NCBI GenBank assembly: GCA_020027365.1
Contig: JAHRAJ010000027.1
Coordinates: 1-5,951, forward strand
Origin: Cenarchaeum sp.
GTDB taxonomy: Archaea; Thermoproteota; Nitrososphaeria; Nitrososphaerales; Nitrosopumilaceae
Direction of reading: 5' to 3'
Length of the DNA: 5,951 nt
Below are positions 5,772 to 5,951 of the stretch, piece after piece (the stretch's first letter is position 1; every line of letters begins with the position of its first letter). Made by a program: the position numbers and the translations under genes. The notes under the pieces are model-generated. The model was given only the letters and a program-made list of their open reading frames with translations, made no database searches and had not been told where the DNA came from.

Positions 5772-5776
5772 TTATT
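5770..5776 (-). promoter_or_regulatory. Possible TATA box AATAAAT for a GTG 5747 start
   Basis: On the minus strand AATAAAT is centred about 26 bases before an in-frame GTG (5747-5745) of the small membrane protein, which is ideal leaderless spacing. It overlaps the ATG at 5771, so if it is the TATA box the upstream ATG is not translated. AAGGA just upstream is the competing ribosome-binding reading. Confidence 0.4.
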
Positions 5777-5831
5777 CCTTTCAAGGCTGTGGTCTATCTG
5801 CCCGATGGCGATCGCGGTTTGTCGCGCACCG

Positions 5832-5951
5832 TCACCGGTCGTCCGCCCGCACGTCCAACCTCTCGCTGATCTTTACAAGGACCGCCTCAATCCTATCCAG
5901 AGATCCGGCCATGCCGCGGAGCACCACGCCCTGCTCCCTCGTCAGATCCAT
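5832..5951 (-). CDS. 39-residue amphipathic/coiled-coil small protein, possibly partial
   Basis: The minus strand reads from an ATG exactly at the window edge (5951-5949) to TGA (5834-5832), giving 39 residues that start MDLTREQGVVL and end ERLDVRADDR. Hydrophobic residues L11, M14, L18, I21, L25, I28 and L32 are spaced 3-4-3-4-3-4, a clean a/d heptad pattern for a short coiled coil or amphipathic helix, with charged residues between. The segment could be a complete small protein or the C-terminal end of a longer frame that continues past base 5951. It lies about 60 bases before the small membrane protein on the same strand, so the two could be cotranscribed. No family is recognised. Confidence 0.55.
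   Translation of the reverse strand: MDLTREQGVVLRGMAGSLDRIEAVLVKISERLDVRADDR

Overview
The window looks like a piece of an archaeal chromosome, most likely a GC-rich ammonia-oxidising thaumarchaeote. Cenarchaeum symbiosum or a close relative is my best guess, from general gene style and not from any search. The evidence is an archaeal/eukaryotic-type peptidyl-tRNA hydrolase (Pth2), a TruD/Pus7-type tRNA pseudouridine synthase, frequent ATA and AGG codons, few Shine-Dalgarno sites, and AT-rich boxes centred about 25-27 bases upstream of several start codons, the arrangement expected for leaderless archaeal transcripts.

Layout. The left edge (3-460, +) holds a broken HEPN-like gene. Its N-terminal helix is read in one frame and the rest in another, with one base apparently missing near 65, and the natural 3' end is probably lost as well. 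A non-coding stretch (461-801) follows, with a good 9-bp hairpin and a 10-bp direct repeat. Then come pth2 (802-1206, +), a second non-coding stretch (1207-1544) with nested inverted repeats ending just before a TATA-like box, and a secreted streptogramin-lyase-like beta-propeller protein (1545-3419, +) with an Ig-like domain and an acidic Asp/Gly repeat tail. Its stop codon overlaps the start of truD (3419-4714, +) in TAATG. After a T-rich terminator/promoter region there is a membrane protein of unknown function with about six transmembrane segments (4807-5499, +). It converges on a small single-pass membrane protein (5496-5771, -), and the two genes take their stop codons from one CTAG palindrome. 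At the right edge is a 39-residue minus-strand reading frame with a clean heptad pattern (5832-5951, -).

How the genes relate. Pth2 (recycling of peptidyl-tRNA) and TruD (pseudouridine in tRNA) are both tRNA-related housekeeping enzymes on the same strand. Here they are separated by an exported beta-propeller gene that has its own apparent promoter and is tightly coupled to truD, so truD is probably transcribed from the propeller promoter. The two membrane proteins and the 39-residue protein cannot be assigned a pathway. I see no CRISPR array, rRNA, tRNA, insertion sequence or clear defence system. The most unusual items are the frameshifted HEPN-like gene, the nested inverted repeats at 1380-1502, the acidic repeat tail, and the shared stop codon.
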